Below are positions 8,402 to 8,403 of a stretch of 8,403 bases of DNA, one piece after another. A program made the position numbers and the translations under genes. Below the pieces are notes generated by a model that had not been told where the DNA came from, searched no databases, and was given only the letters and a program-made list of their open reading frames with translations. The stretch is from an uncultured Prevotella sp. (lineage in GTDB: Bacteria; Bacteroidota; Bacteroidia; Bacteroidales; Bacteroidaceae), in NCBI RefSeq assembly GCF_900549175.1, contig NZ_URNN01000142.1, forward strand, positions 1 to 8,403. Direction: 5' to 3'. Each line of letters begins with the position of its first letter. Positions within the stretch are counted from its first letter, which is position 1.

Positions 8402-8403
8402 TT

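Overview
The window looks like a Bacteroidales chromosome fragment, most probably from Prevotella or a close relative. The signs are a secreted multidomain protein with a C-terminal domain of the type IX secretion (T9SS) kind, Bacteroidetes-style promoters (TTG, about 19 bp, then TAnnTTTG), a fused ribBA gene, and a long LptF/LptG-family permease. The genus is inferred from general resemblance; no search was possible.

Layout. On the minus strand, positions 113-4141 encode a protein of about 1342 residues. It has a signal peptide, a propeller-like N-terminal region, three jelly-roll (cleaved-adhesin / choice-of-anchor) modules separated by Ig/FN3-like modules, and a T9SS type A-like tail. A divergent intergenic region (4142-4504) holds its leader and a well-formed promoter for the next gene. 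On the plus strand follow a small START-like (SRPBCC) protein (4505-4906), a 22-bp tandem palindromic array (4914-5010), an LptF/LptG permease (5099-7033) and, 37 bp later, ribBA (7071-8279). The permease and ribBA are probably co-transcribed. The START-like gene is set apart from them by the array and by a second promoter.

Function. RibBA carries out the two entry reactions of riboflavin synthesis. The permease belongs to the inner-membrane complex that extracts lipopolysaccharide. The large protein is expected at the cell surface or outside the cell. The START-like protein is cytosolic and its ligand is unknown. The plus-strand genes look like ordinary housekeeping.

The most unusual material is non-coding. 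One dispersed element of about 70-92 bp sits at both ends of the window in inverted orientation, each copy just past the stop codon of the neighbouring gene. The copies share an outer segment and hairpin arms but differ in a 15-bp middle block and by a 23-bp insertion in the hairpin loop. The second oddity is the GTTAC-N9-GTAAC array, which contains a perfect 21-bp inverted repeat. I see no defence system, CRISPR array, tRNA, rRNA or transposase gene.
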